This document shows, piece after piece, positions 5,944 to 11,859 of a DNA stretch of 12,642 bases (position 1 is the stretch's first letter; each line of letters starts with the position of its first letter). The translations under genes were made by a program, and so were the position numbers. The stretch comes from Pseudomonas fluorescens (GTDB lineage: Bacteria; Pseudomonadota; Alphaproteobacteria; UBA2136; UBA6156), in contig QFOU01000035.1 in NCBI GenBank assembly GCA_003241595.1, positions 1-12,642 on the forward strand, read 5' to 3'. The notes beneath the pieces are model-generated. The model was not told the origin of the DNA. It made no database searches and worked only from the letters and a program-made list of their open reading frames with translations.

Positions 5944-6465
5944 TTATTTAAGATTATCCAGCAGGGGACCGAGAGGGAGGCCTTGGGTGCTGCCGCCATG
6001 GACGGTGGTATCGGAGGGGACAATGCCCAATTTGGCGATGGCTGAGCGGTTGGCTTTGTGTTTGGCCATGCCGTTGGCAAAGAGCGGGCCGGTGAAGAGC
6101 AGGCCTTCGGAACCCAGTGCGTAGCACATGACATCGCCTTCCGGGACATAGACGGTTTGGGCGAGGGGACCCATACCGACGATTTCGCCATCGGTGAGAT
6201 AGCGGGCCACGGGCAGGGACATACCGTTCAGTGTGTTGCTGGCCAGAATGGCACCGCCGGTACGGTGGTGGAGGATCTCGGCGGCGGCCAGTGTAAGCTC
6301 GGTGGCGGTGGTAAGAAGGATCAGATCGGGTTGGTGGTTGCCGAGGGCGTCCATTACCATAGCGGGGTGGATGGGGTCGATGACCGTACGTTGCAGCGTG
6401 TGCGCGCAGGTGAGCAGGTAGGTCGGTGTTTCGGCATGGGGAGAGACGAGGGTGACGTGCAACAT
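5944..6465 (-). CDS. Metallo-beta-lactamase-fold protein without metal ligands (GloB-like pseudoenzyme)
   Basis: A 173-residue protein that I read as a degenerate glyoxalase II/persulfide-dioxygenase-type metallo-beta-lactamase fold. Fold landmarks are in order: TYLL, TVIDP (27-31), QPDLILL (45-51), LHHRTGGAILASN, RYLTDGEIVGMG (89-99), TVYVPEGD, YALGSEGLLFTGPLF (115-129) and IVPSDTTVHGG. At the place of the metal motif THxHxDH it has TTATELT (52-58); PGHT has become PEGD (108-111), FTGDxLF has become FTGPLF, and the final GH has become GGS (157-159). Every zinc ligand is therefore missing, so hydrolase activity is unlikely. The frame is intact, which argues for a retained non-catalytic role. 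The ATG at 6465 has an in-frame stop 4 codons upstream and no clear ribosome site. It is divergent from the methyltransferase-like gene. The family call rests on pattern matching by eye. Confidence 0.6.
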   Translation of the reverse strand: MLHVTLVSPHAETPTYLLTCAHTLQRTVIDPIHPAMVMDALGNHQPDLILLTTATELTLAAAEILHHRTGGAILASNTLNGMSLPVARYLTDGEIVGMGPLAQTVYVPEGDVMCYALGSEGLLFTGPLFANGMAKHKANRSAIAKLGIVPSDTTVHGGSTQGLPLGPLLDNLK

Positions 6466-6491
6466 AATGCGATGACGCTACGGGCAAGAGG

Positions 6492-6520
6492 TTGAAATGG
6501 CAACCCACCAAGGGTGCGAT
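6492..6520 (+). promoter_or_regulatory. Possible promoter of the methyltransferase-like gene
   Basis: TTGAAA (6492-6497, five of six matches to the -35 consensus) is followed after 17 bases by TGCGAT (6515-6520, three of six). Transcription would start near 6527, which favours the ATG at 6555 as the start of the gene. The evidence is weak. Confidence 0.25.
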
Positions 6521-6554
6521 GCACAAACCTGGATTTCATGTTAGGCTTAGCCCC

Positions 6555-7103
6555 ATGGCAGATTGGCAACGGCGCGTATGGCACGACATTGTAGAGGTTG
6601 ATGGTGTAGTACCTTCGGCCGGTGCGCGTGTACTTGTGATCGGGGATGGATTGCCTGTGGAGTTTCCGCAGGATGTTCGGATTGTCCGACGAATGTGGGG
6701 GGAGGCGCTGGCGGATGATGGCGGGTTTGAGCGCATTGTGGTGCTGGCGAGTGGCGATATTCACGTAGATTTCAAATTGTTGCTGGGTCAGATGTGGCCG
6801 CGTTTGCGACCGGATGGCTTGCTGGTGATTGTAGCGGCCCGCCCGAGCCCGTGGGGGGTGCGCAATACGGTGTGGTGGCGGGGATATCCGCTGCGGCGCT
6901 GGAAGCGTTGGTTGAAGTCAACGCATTGGTTGTTTGCCGATGATGTGACGGTCGGTTTTAGTGGGGCATGGGCGAAGTTGATACCGGTGATTGGTGGGCC
7001 TGTGCGTGTGATTCTGGCGCAGAAGCGGGTGGGCGGTACTAAGATTTTGACTATAGATAAGACGGGTAAGGTGGTAGCGAAGCCGGTGGGTGTACCCGTT
7101 TAA
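6555..7103 (+). CDS. Short class I methyltransferase-like protein
   Basis: A 182-residue protein with a reduced Rossmann methyltransferase pattern: motif I-like ARVLVIGDG (24-32), FERIVVLAS (58-66), and the strand pair MWPRLRPDGLLVIVAARPSP (80-99), the usual RVLxPGGxLxVVxPNR region. Then come WRGYPLRRWKRWL, and GPVRVILAQKRV near the end. It resembles the alphaproteobacterial methyltransferase often found next to gloB, but the normal glycine-rich SAM loop (DxGxGxG) is weak and the family is usually longer, so SAM binding is uncertain. Starts: the ATG at 6555 has AGG about 10 bases upstream and fits the promoter guess; ATG 6519 (after AAGGG) and TTG 6492 are in frame and open. It faces the GloB-like gene 89 bases away, so the two may share control. 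The 130-bp repeat begins 6 bases after its stop. Confidence 0.6.
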   Translation: MADWQRRVWHDIVEVDGVVPSAGARVLVIGDGLPVEFPQDVRIVRRMWGEALADDGGFERIVVLASGDIHVDFKLLLGQMWPRLRPDGLLVIVAARPSPWGVRNTVWWRGYPLRRWKRWLKSTHWLFADDVTVGFSGAWAKLIPVIGGPVRVILAQKRVGGTKILTIDKTGKVVAKPVGVPV

Positions 7104-7109
7104 AGCCAT

Positions 7110-7239
7110 TCCCAAATTCTACTATACGGGTCTGAAAAGAATTTTTGTCTGCGCTTCCGCTCCTCACGTACCTTTAAGTACGCTGCGGTGCGGTTCTTGC
7201 CAAAACTCCTTTTCAGCCTCCGTCTAGCGAATGTGGAAA
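7110..7239 (+). repeat. 130-bp palindromic intergenic repeat, copy 2
   Basis: This is the second copy of the element at 2847-2976, same orientation and same length. The arms pair better here than in copy 1: TCTGAAAAG (7131-7139) faces CTTTTCAG (7208-7215), and TTTTG (7143-7147) faces CAAAA (7201-7205). The apical stem is CGTAC/GTACG around CTTTAA. It fills the gap between the methyltransferase-like stop and the rmuC terminator. No other terminator follows the methyltransferase-like gene, so the hairpin may end or protect that transcript. Confidence 0.9.
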
Positions 7240-7264
7240 CGACTTAAGGAATTTGGAGCAAAGA

Positions 7265-7286
7265 AAGGGCCCCTTGCGGGGGCCTT
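7265..7286 (-). terminator. Terminator of rmuC
   Basis: On the minus strand AAGGCCCCC pairs with GGGGCCCTT over GCAA with one mismatch or bulge, followed by TCTTTG. It lies directly after the rmuC stop at 7291. Confidence 0.7.
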
Positions 7287-7290
7287 CTCT

Positions 7291-8478
7291 TTATTGGGTT
7301 TGAGTGAGGGGCTGGGTGGCGTTGAGGAGGGTGGGGCCCGCATCCTGGCTGCTGGGGAGGGTATCGAGTTTGGCGAATTGGCGCTCCAGCATGTTGGTAC
7401 GGGTGGTGGTGAGCAGTTGATATTGCTTTTGTGCGTCGTCCAGCTTTTCACCCATTTTGCCCATAACGCCGACGTAGTTATCCCATTGCTGGCGGATGCT
7501 GTTGAGGATGTCGTGGATACCCGCAGCCTGTTGTTGGAGGCGGAAGTGCTGGGCGGCCTGGTTCACAACGGCGAGAACCGCGAGCAGGGTGGTGGGAGAC
7601 GTGAGGATGATCTTCTGCGCCAGAGCGTCGTTGAGCAGGTCTGGTGCATTTTCGATCAGGAAGGCATAGACCTGCTCGTTCGGGATAAAGATCAGCAGAT
7701 ATTCGAGAGCCTGTTCGCCGTTCTCGGTGAGGCCGTTGCGGTAGTCACGTGCCGCAGTTTCCCGCAGGCGAGCCTTGGCATCTGTCACGAATTGGCGGGC
7801 GGCGGCAGTGCGGGCGGCTTCGGTTTCGGCATTCAGATAGGCGAGATAGTTATCCAGCGGGAATTTGACGTCCATGTGAATGACGCGGTCGCCAGGAAGC
7901 AGGAAGGTGTAGTCGGGGCGGCCCCGGGTGCCGGTTTCGCTCAATAGATTGCTCTGGCGGCGGTAGTTGACTTCCGGTTGCAAGCCGGCCATGCGGAGTA
8001 CGTCTTCAGCCATACGCTCGCCCCACTGGCCGCGGGTGCGGCTGTTGGTGAGAGCGGATTTGAGGTCGGCAGTGGTGGTTTGCAACGATTTGAGCTGCTC
8101 GCCGGTGGTCCCCAGTTGTTGCTGGAGGTTGGTGAAGGAGGCGTGGCGGTTCTTGTCGATCTCGGTGACCAGAGTAGTGACCTTTTCCAGTTTACCGGCG
8201 ACTTCGGCTTGGATGGTTGCGAGGCGTTGGTCGATGAGGCTTTGCTTGCCAGTGAGTTCTTGCGAGGTGGCCTGACGGGCTTGTTCCAGCTTTTCGTTCG
8301 CCAGTTGCAGGAATTGTTCGGCATTGGTTTGCAGGGCTTGGGCGGCGAGTGCGTTGAAGGTATCGCGCAGGCCGGTGTGGGTGCCTGCCTGTTGGTGGCG
8401 ATTGTAGACGAACATGGCAGCGGCACCGGCGGCAAGACCGAGCAGGAACGTGGTAAAGGCGAGAAGAGTTGTCAGCAT
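7291..8478 (-). CDS. rmuC: DNA recombination protein RmuC
   Basis: RmuC family, 395 residues. In E. coli rmuC limits recombination between short inverted repeats; the core resembles a restriction-endonuclease fold. Domains: an N-terminal membrane span (about 3-24, LLAFTTFLLGLAAGAAAMFV), a long coiled-coil region (about 40-145), then the RmuC core with RTRGQWGERMAEDVLRMAGL (147-166), GRPDYTFLLPGDRVIHMDVKFP (186-207; the DVKFP carries the putative catalytic Asp/Lys), YLLIFIPNEQVYAFL (260-274), and a C-terminal helical part. The ATG at 8478 is preceded by an in-frame stop four codons upstream and has only a poor ribosome site. A strong terminator ends 14 bases before it, which is unusual (see findings). 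Downstream is its own hairpin at 7265-7286. An activity against inverted repeats fits loosely with the palindromes nearby, but that is only coincidence of context. Confidence 0.95.
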   Translation of the reverse strand: MLTTLLAFTTFLLGLAAGAAAMFVYNRHQQAGTHTGLRDTFNALAAQALQTNAEQFLQLANEKLEQARQATSQELTGKQSLIDQRLATIQAEVAGKLEKVTTLVTEIDKNRHASFTNLQQQLGTTGEQLKSLQTTTADLKSALTNSRTRGQWGERMAEDVLRMAGLQPEVNYRRQSNLLSETGTRGRPDYTFLLPGDRVIHMDVKFPLDNYLAYLNAETEAARTAAARQFVTDAKARLRETAARDYRNGLTENGEQALEYLLIFIPNEQVYAFLIENAPDLLNDALAQKIILTSPTTLLAVLAVVNQAAQHFRLQQQAAGIHDILNSIRQQWDNYVGVMGKMGEKLDDAQKQYQLLTTTRTNMLERQFAKLDTLPSSQDAGPTLLNATQPLTQTQ

Positions 8479-8492
8479 GGAGAGAGCTTACC

Positions 8493-8519
8493 AAAAAAAG
8501 CCCCCGTGGGGGCTTTTTT
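8493..8519 (-). terminator. Strong terminator of the peroxiredoxin-like gene, just upstream of rmuC
   Basis: A-run, GCCCCC (8500-8505) pairing with GGGGGC (8508-8513), T-run. On the minus strand it reads A6-GCCCCC-AC-GGGGGC-T7. It lies 12 bases after the peroxiredoxin-like stop and 14 bases before the rmuC ATG. It is symmetrical enough to act on both strands. Confidence 0.9.
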
Positions 8520-8531
8520 CTGGGGGTTGCC

Positions 8532-9176
8532 TTAGTATTTCACGCTGCAGCCGTAGGCCTTGGTTTGGGCAGTGGTGACGGGCTTGCCGGCTTGGATTTC
8601 GGCGAGGGCCTTGGTGACATAGTTGTCGGCTTTCGCGATATCGTCGGCGCTGAAGCTTGGGATGCTGTCGATAGCGCCCATGTAGACCAGTTTACCCGTG
8701 GCATCCAGGATGTACATGTGGGGTGTTGTTTCCGCACCGAAGGCTTTGCCGAGTTTGCCCTCGCTATCCAGTGCCACAAAGGTGGAGTTGTAGCCTTGCT
8801 TTTTCGCATCTGCGGCGGCGGTCTTGGGATCCATGTAGCCTTGTTTGCCAGGCGCACTGCTATTGACAGTGATCCAGGCAATGTCTTTTGCGGTGACGTC
8901 GGCTTGAAGTTTGGTCATGTTGCCGCTCTTGTAATGCTTTTGTACGAAGGGGCAGCCGGGGTTTGTCCATTCCAGCACTACGGGTTTACCGCGGAACTGA
9001 GACATGGTGTGTACTTTGCCGTCGGTATCGGTAAAGGTCAGGCTGGCGGGAACGGTGGTGCCGAGACGGTAGGGCGTCTCTTGTGCGTGGGCGGCCGTGG
9101 CAAGCAGGAAGGTCGCCGTCATGGCTAAGGCCGCCAATGTGGCGTGTGGATTGCGGGTTAGGACAGATGTACGCAT
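8532..9176 (-). CDS. Exported thioredoxin-fold peroxiredoxin-like protein (PRX_like1 type)
   Basis: A 214-residue exported redoxin. Signal peptide: MRTSVLTR, a hydrophobic core ALAMTATFLLA, and the cleavage site AHA before QE (about residue 31), so it is probably periplasmic. The mature part has the AhpC/TSA-like order LTFTDTDGKVHTMSQFRGKPVVLEW, then NPGCPFVQKHY with a single Cys75, INSS-like ITVNSSAPG, a cis-Pro loop ETTPHMYILD (149-158), and KLVYMGAIDS. It ends in GCSVKY (209-214), close to the GCSIKW end of the PRX_like1 group, so Cys210 may be the partner cysteine. The reaction is unknown; peroxide or disulfide chemistry is inferred. Start: the ATG at 9176 follows GGGGGAA on the minus strand and gives a proper signal peptide; the longer frame to 9236 does not. 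It is transcribed divergently from the lipid kinase gene. Confidence 0.87.
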   Translation of the reverse strand: MRTSVLTRNPHATLAALAMTATFLLATAAHAQETPYRLGTTVPASLTFTDTDGKVHTMSQFRGKPVVLEWTNPGCPFVQKHYKSGNMTKLQADVTAKDIAWITVNSSAPGKQGYMDPKTAAADAKKQGYNSTFVALDSEGKLGKAFGAETTPHMYILDATGKLVYMGAIDSIPSFSADDIAKADNYVTKALAEIQAGKPVTTAQTKAYGCSVKY

Positions 9177-9357
9177 GAATAGTTCCCCCATTTTTTGATT
9201 TGTCGGAAGTGTAGCGGGCGGGGGCGAGAGGGGCAACCTTTTCCTGTTTTTAGTTGTTTCGGCAAGTGCTTGGCTTTGTGTCAGGGGAACGCCTGCATGG
9301 GTATTGCGTTACCGCGTATAAATCTGTCCCCGTAAGAAAGAGTATAGAAGATAAGAT

Positions 9358-10233
9358 ATGCCGCACCGTAGAGCCCTTGTAATCTTAAATGGAAAAGCCC
9401 GTTTGGGCGGACGTTATGCCGATACTGTTGAGCACATGCTGGAAGAGCATGGCATCGGCTGTTTTCTTGTGAAGTTAAAACCGGGACTGGATGCCAGTGC
9501 CATCATTGACGAATATGCTGATCGGGTGGAACGTGTGATCATTGGTGGTGGTGATGGTACGATGAATGCCGCTGCGCGCGGGCTGATTGCCCATAAACTG
9601 CCGCTGGGCATCTTGCCTTTGGGAACCGCGAATGATCTGGCCCGGACGTTGGGGATTCCGAACGACATCAAAGCGGCGATGGAGGTAATTCTGTCGGGTG
9701 CGTTGCGTCCGGTGGATTTAGGCGAAGTAAACGGCAAGCCTTTCTTCAATGTGGCGAGCGTGGGATTCAGTGCCGAGCTTGCCAAGAATCTGACACGGGA
9801 AGCGAAAGCGCGTTACGGGGTGTTAGGCTATGCGTTAACGGCATTGAAGCTACTTTTAAGGATTCGTCCTTTCCATGCGACGCTGGCGTACGCTGGCAAA
9901 GAAGATCATGTCAAAACCTTGCAGGTGGCAGTCGGGAATGGTCATTATTATGGTGGGGGCATGAAGGTGGCGGCCGATGCTGCGCCGGATGACGGTAAGC
10001 TGGATGTTTATAGTCTGGAACTGGCCTACATGGCTGAATTACTCGCCTTGTTACCGATGTTGCGTACTGGAACCCATGCGGCATGGCCGACGGTCCGGGG
10101 TCTGCGTGTTTCGGAATTTGAGCTTTATACCCGTAAGCCTATGGATGTGAACGCGGATGGCGAAATCGTGACCCAGACGCCGGCGGTGTTTCGTGTACGT
10201 GAGGCCGCAGTAAAAGTGTTTGTTCCTAAGTAA
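9358..10233 (+). CDS. Diacylglycerol kinase-family lipid kinase (YegS/BmrU-like)
   Basis: A 291-residue lipid kinase with the DAGK catalytic domain. It would phosphorylate diacylglycerol, phosphatidylglycerol or a related lipid at the membrane. Motifs: N-terminal ALVILNGKAR, the nucleotide-binding GGGDGT (63-68), and PLGTANDLARTLG (86-98). Then come GFSAEL and KARYGVLGYALTAL in the middle, and VAVGNGHYYGGGMKVAADAAPDDGKLDVY with the conserved PDDGKLDV strand (about 204-221). The C-terminal VNADGEI is the usual second-domain motif. The length fits the YegS/Rv2252/BmrU group. The ATG at 9358 has AGAAGATAAG before it, a weak ribosome site. A TATAAA at 9317-9322 could be a -10 box, but no good -35 goes with it. 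A small secreted protein gene follows 79 bases downstream. The lipid substrate cannot be decided. Confidence 0.92.
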   Translation: MPHRRALVILNGKARLGGRYADTVEHMLEEHGIGCFLVKLKPGLDASAIIDEYADRVERVIIGGGDGTMNAAARGLIAHKLPLGILPLGTANDLARTLGIPNDIKAAMEVILSGALRPVDLGEVNGKPFFNVASVGFSAELAKNLTREAKARYGVLGYALTALKLLLRIRPFHATLAYAGKEDHVKTLQVAVGNGHYYGGGMKVAADAAPDDGKLDVYSLELAYMAELLALLPMLRTGTHAAWPTVRGLRVSEFELYTRKPMDVNADGEIVTQTPAVFRVREAAVKVFVPK

Positions 10234-10312
10234 CAGCCAGCTTACCGGCGGAACCTTCCGACGTGTGGGAGTTTAGCCCTCCGCCTGTTAACAAAACATG
10301 GAAGGACAGACA

Positions 10313-10636
10313 ATGAAACTGACTTATATGATGGCCGCATTGGCCGTGACGACCCTCGCTGTTGCGCCGACATTTGCCGAAGGTATGAAGCGTAGTACGA
10401 CTACCACGACCGATCAGACTTCTGGTAACGCTACCGTGGGTGGTGATGCGATTGCTCCGGCTGCGGGCGGTTTGCTCACGCGTGAGCAAGCTACGGCTCA
10501 GTTCCGTACCAAGGGTTATACCAACGTCTCCAACCTGACCAGTGATAGCAATGGAACCTGGCGCGGTACGGCGACCGTCGATGGTAAAAAGCGCAATGTG
10601 ATGATTGATGCGCAAGGGAATATCAGCGCGCAGTAG
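10313..10636 (+). CDS. Small secreted PepSY-like protein
   Basis: A 107-residue exported protein of unknown function. The signal peptide MKLTYMMAALAVTTLAVAPTFA ends in AFA-type small residues (cleavage after about residue 22). A Ser/Thr-rich linker (28-38) and a compact C-terminal domain follow: LTREQATAQFRTKGYTNVSN, then DSNGTWRGTATVDGKKRNVMID and QGNISAQ. The pattern of helix, GYxNV, strand, DxxGxWxGxAxxDGKxxxVxxDxxG is that of small PepSY-like periplasmic proteins. Some PepSY domains inhibit peptidases, but nothing here shows that. The ATG at 10313 follows AAGGA (10302-10306); the in-frame start at 10298 would include this site. A terminator follows at 10661. It may be co-transcribed with the lipid kinase gene, though the 79-base gap could hold its own promoter. 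Confidence 0.75.
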   Translation: MKLTYMMAALAVTTLAVAPTFAEGMKRSTTTTTDQTSGNATVGGDAIAPAAGGLLTREQATAQFRTKGYTNVSNLTSDSNGTWRGTATVDGKKRNVMIDAQGNISAQ

Positions 10637-10660
10637 TGTTGACTCCTTAACTTCGAAGCA

Positions 10661-10690
10661 TAAGCGGCCTGAAGGGGCCGCTTATTAATA
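10661..10690 (+). terminator. Terminator of the PepSY-like gene
   Basis: TAAGCGGCC (10661-10669) pairs perfectly with GGCCGCTTA (10676-10684) around a 6-base loop and is followed by TTAATA. The T-run is modest. Confidence 0.75.
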
Positions 10691-10694
10691 ATAT

Positions 10695-10717
10695 AAAGCC
10701 TCCACTTGGGAGGCTTT
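10695..10717 (-). terminator. Terminator of tRNA-Val
   Basis: AAAGCCTCC (10695-10703) pairs perfectly with GGAGGCTTT (10709-10717) over a 5-base loop. On the minus strand it lies 8 bases after the tRNA 3' end and is followed by ATATTATT. It is nearly back to back with the terminator at 10661. Confidence 0.75.
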
Positions 10718-10725
10718 GGAATATC

Positions 10726-10800
10726 TGGTGGGCGATACAAGGTTCGAACTTGTGACCCCTACAATGTCAATGTAGTGCTCTACCACTGAGCTAATCACCC
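10726..10800 (-). tRNA. tRNA-Val, anticodon GAC, CCA encoded
   Basis: 75 bases on the minus strand, including the encoded CCA (10728-10726). The acceptor stem GGGTGAT pairs with ATCGCCC, with one T-G pair. The D arm is TAGCTCAGTGGTAGAGC. The anticodon stem CTACA/TGTAG carries the loop TTGACAT with anticodon GAC (10768-10766), which reads valine GUC/GUU codons. The T arm contains GTTCGAAC. Discriminator base A. All arms close, so the gene looks functional. It is preceded by a promoter-like pair at 10845-10873 and followed by its own terminator. Confidence 0.96.
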
Positions 10801-10844
10801 TCAAATCCAACTGTCGTTCAAGGCAGAGTCATTTGATACCGTGC

Positions 10845-10873
10845 CTTATGCAAGATGCGTGGCGGGGCGTCAA
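10845..10873 (-). promoter_or_regulatory. Promoter of tRNA-Val
   Basis: On the minus strand TTGACG (10873-10868, five of six) is followed after exactly 17 bases by CATAAG (10850-10845, four of six). Transcription would start near 10838, leaving a 5' leader of about 38 bases. The -35 box begins 2 bases after the HAD gene stop, and no terminator intervenes, so read-through from that gene is also possible. Confidence 0.55.
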
Positions 10874-10874
10874 G

Positions 10875-11600
10875 CTAGATTTTTACCGAGGAGAGTAGGG
10901 AAATGAAATCATCCCAGTGGTGGAAGGTGGCGTGTGCGCCGGCTTCTTTCAGGCTTTGGGCGTCGGATTCGCCTTTATGTGATAAGCCTGTATAGCCAAA
11001 ACACGTAAAACCTGCGCCAACCGCTGCGGCCACGCCCACGGGTGAGTCTTCTACAGCTACGCACAGGTTGGCGTTGGCGCCGTAGTAAGTGGCTGCTTTC
11101 TGGTAAACATCTGGAGATGGTTTGGCTTTGCCTTGGCCATCGGACCCGGTGGCGGAAAAGATGTGACCACCGAACAGATTGGGGAGGTTCATTCCGGCGG
11201 TGTGCTGGCCGGTAATGCTTTCTAGCGTGAGGCCGATGCGTTCGGGCGTACTGTTAGAGCAGATACAGACCTGACGACCTGCGACCACCAGATTGCGCAG
11301 GGCTTGCAGCATGCCGGGAGCAGGTTGGACACCGTTGGCAAAGAGGTTGGGCATTTGTTCGGCGCGGCGCGCGAGGTATTCAGCAAAGATAATACGGATA
11401 CCAAAGCGACGTTCGATCTCATCCATTAAAGCTTGGCCCGCAAGGCCATGCAGATGTTCGTACCAGTATTCGAGTGTAATAGGTACGCCAAAGCCTTGCA
11501 CGGTGGCGACTGCGGAGGGCAGTGAGAGAGATTCAGTATCGGCAAGGGTACCGTCGAGGTCGAAGGCGATCAAGGGAATCGCAGGAATATCAGTCAGCAT
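10875..11600 (-). CDS. HAD superfamily hydrolase, phosphoglycolate phosphatase / beta-PGM-like
   Basis: A 241-residue HAD subfamily I phosphatase with an alpha-helical cap. Motif I is FDLDGTLADTE with nucleophile Asp14 and Asp16. Motif II is ICSNST with Ser115. Motif III is in GKAKPSPDVY (Lys158/Lys160), and motif IV is VEDSPVGVAAAVGAG (Glu184-Asp185). The cap (about 20-90) includes HGLAGQALMDEI. The overall look is that of phosphoglycolate phosphatases, beta-phosphoglucomutases or the YieH/GPP type that remove phosphate from small metabolites; the substrate cannot be read. The insertion around 130-156 (TGQHTAGMNLPNLFGGHIF) is slightly longer than usual. The ATG at 11600 gives 13 residues before the nucleophile, the normal distance, but the ribosome site is poor. 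It is divergent from the lipoprotein gene. Confidence 0.88.
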   Translation of the reverse strand: MLTDIPAIPLIAFDLDGTLADTESLSLPSAVATVQGFGVPITLEYWYEHLHGLAGQALMDEIERRFGIRIIFAEYLARRAEQMPNLFANGVQPAPGMLQALRNLVVAGRQVCICSNSTPERIGLTLESITGQHTAGMNLPNLFGGHIFSATGSDGQGKAKPSPDVYQKAATYYGANANLCVAVEDSPVGVAAAVGAGFTCFGYTGLSHKGESDAQSLKEAGAHATFHHWDDFISLLSSVKI

Positions 11601-11859
11601 GTTGGTTAATGTATCAGTTTGAAGTCGCTTTGTCAGGCTTGAGACAGATTTTTGACGAGGAGCGTGGCCTGTGTGCAGCGCAACGGTGGGGGGCGAAGAG
11701 CGGATGTTAGGAATTTAGATAAAAATAGACGTGCAGTGCAGCAAGTGAAGTTCATCAAGGGTTTGTAAACATAAAAATTTCTACGAGCATGCATATTAAG
11801 GCTTTCCGTGCGGTGCAGCATAGTGCGGGCTTGTATAAGGTTATACGAGGAATACCACC
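11601..11859. other. Intergenic region between HAD and lipoprotein genes
   Basis: 259 bases without a supportable gene. A 62-codon open frame on the minus strand (11633-11821) has no ribosome site and no recognisable residues. The part from 11708 to 11800 is AT-rich and holds short palindromes such as GTTTGTAAAC (11761-11770). It should contain the divergent promoters, but I could not fix convincing -35/-10 pairs. GAGGAA (11847-11852) is the ribosome site of the next gene. Confidence 0.5.

Noticed and set aside
6058..6495. Plus-strand frame of 145 codons opposite the GloB-like gene
   Set aside because: It is rich in Gly, His and Gln without any pattern, while the minus strand shows an ordered fold signature. 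It ends next to the divergent start region without its own terminator.
7231..7947. Plus-strand frames of about 240 and 185 codons inside the rmuC region
   Set aside because: They are antisense to RmuC, which has diagnostic motifs and a terminator on the minus strand. The plus frames contain only low-complexity Gly/Val/Glu stretches.
10234..10312. Hairpin GGCGGA/TCCGCC between the lipid kinase and PepSY-like genes as a terminator
   Set aside because: The stem has only 6 pairs with a large loop and no T-run. It is not strong enough to call.
11633..11821. A 62-codon minus-strand gene between the HAD and lipoprotein genes
   Set aside because: No ribosome site, no hydrophobic or domain pattern, and it lies in the AT-rich stretch expected to hold the divergent promoters.
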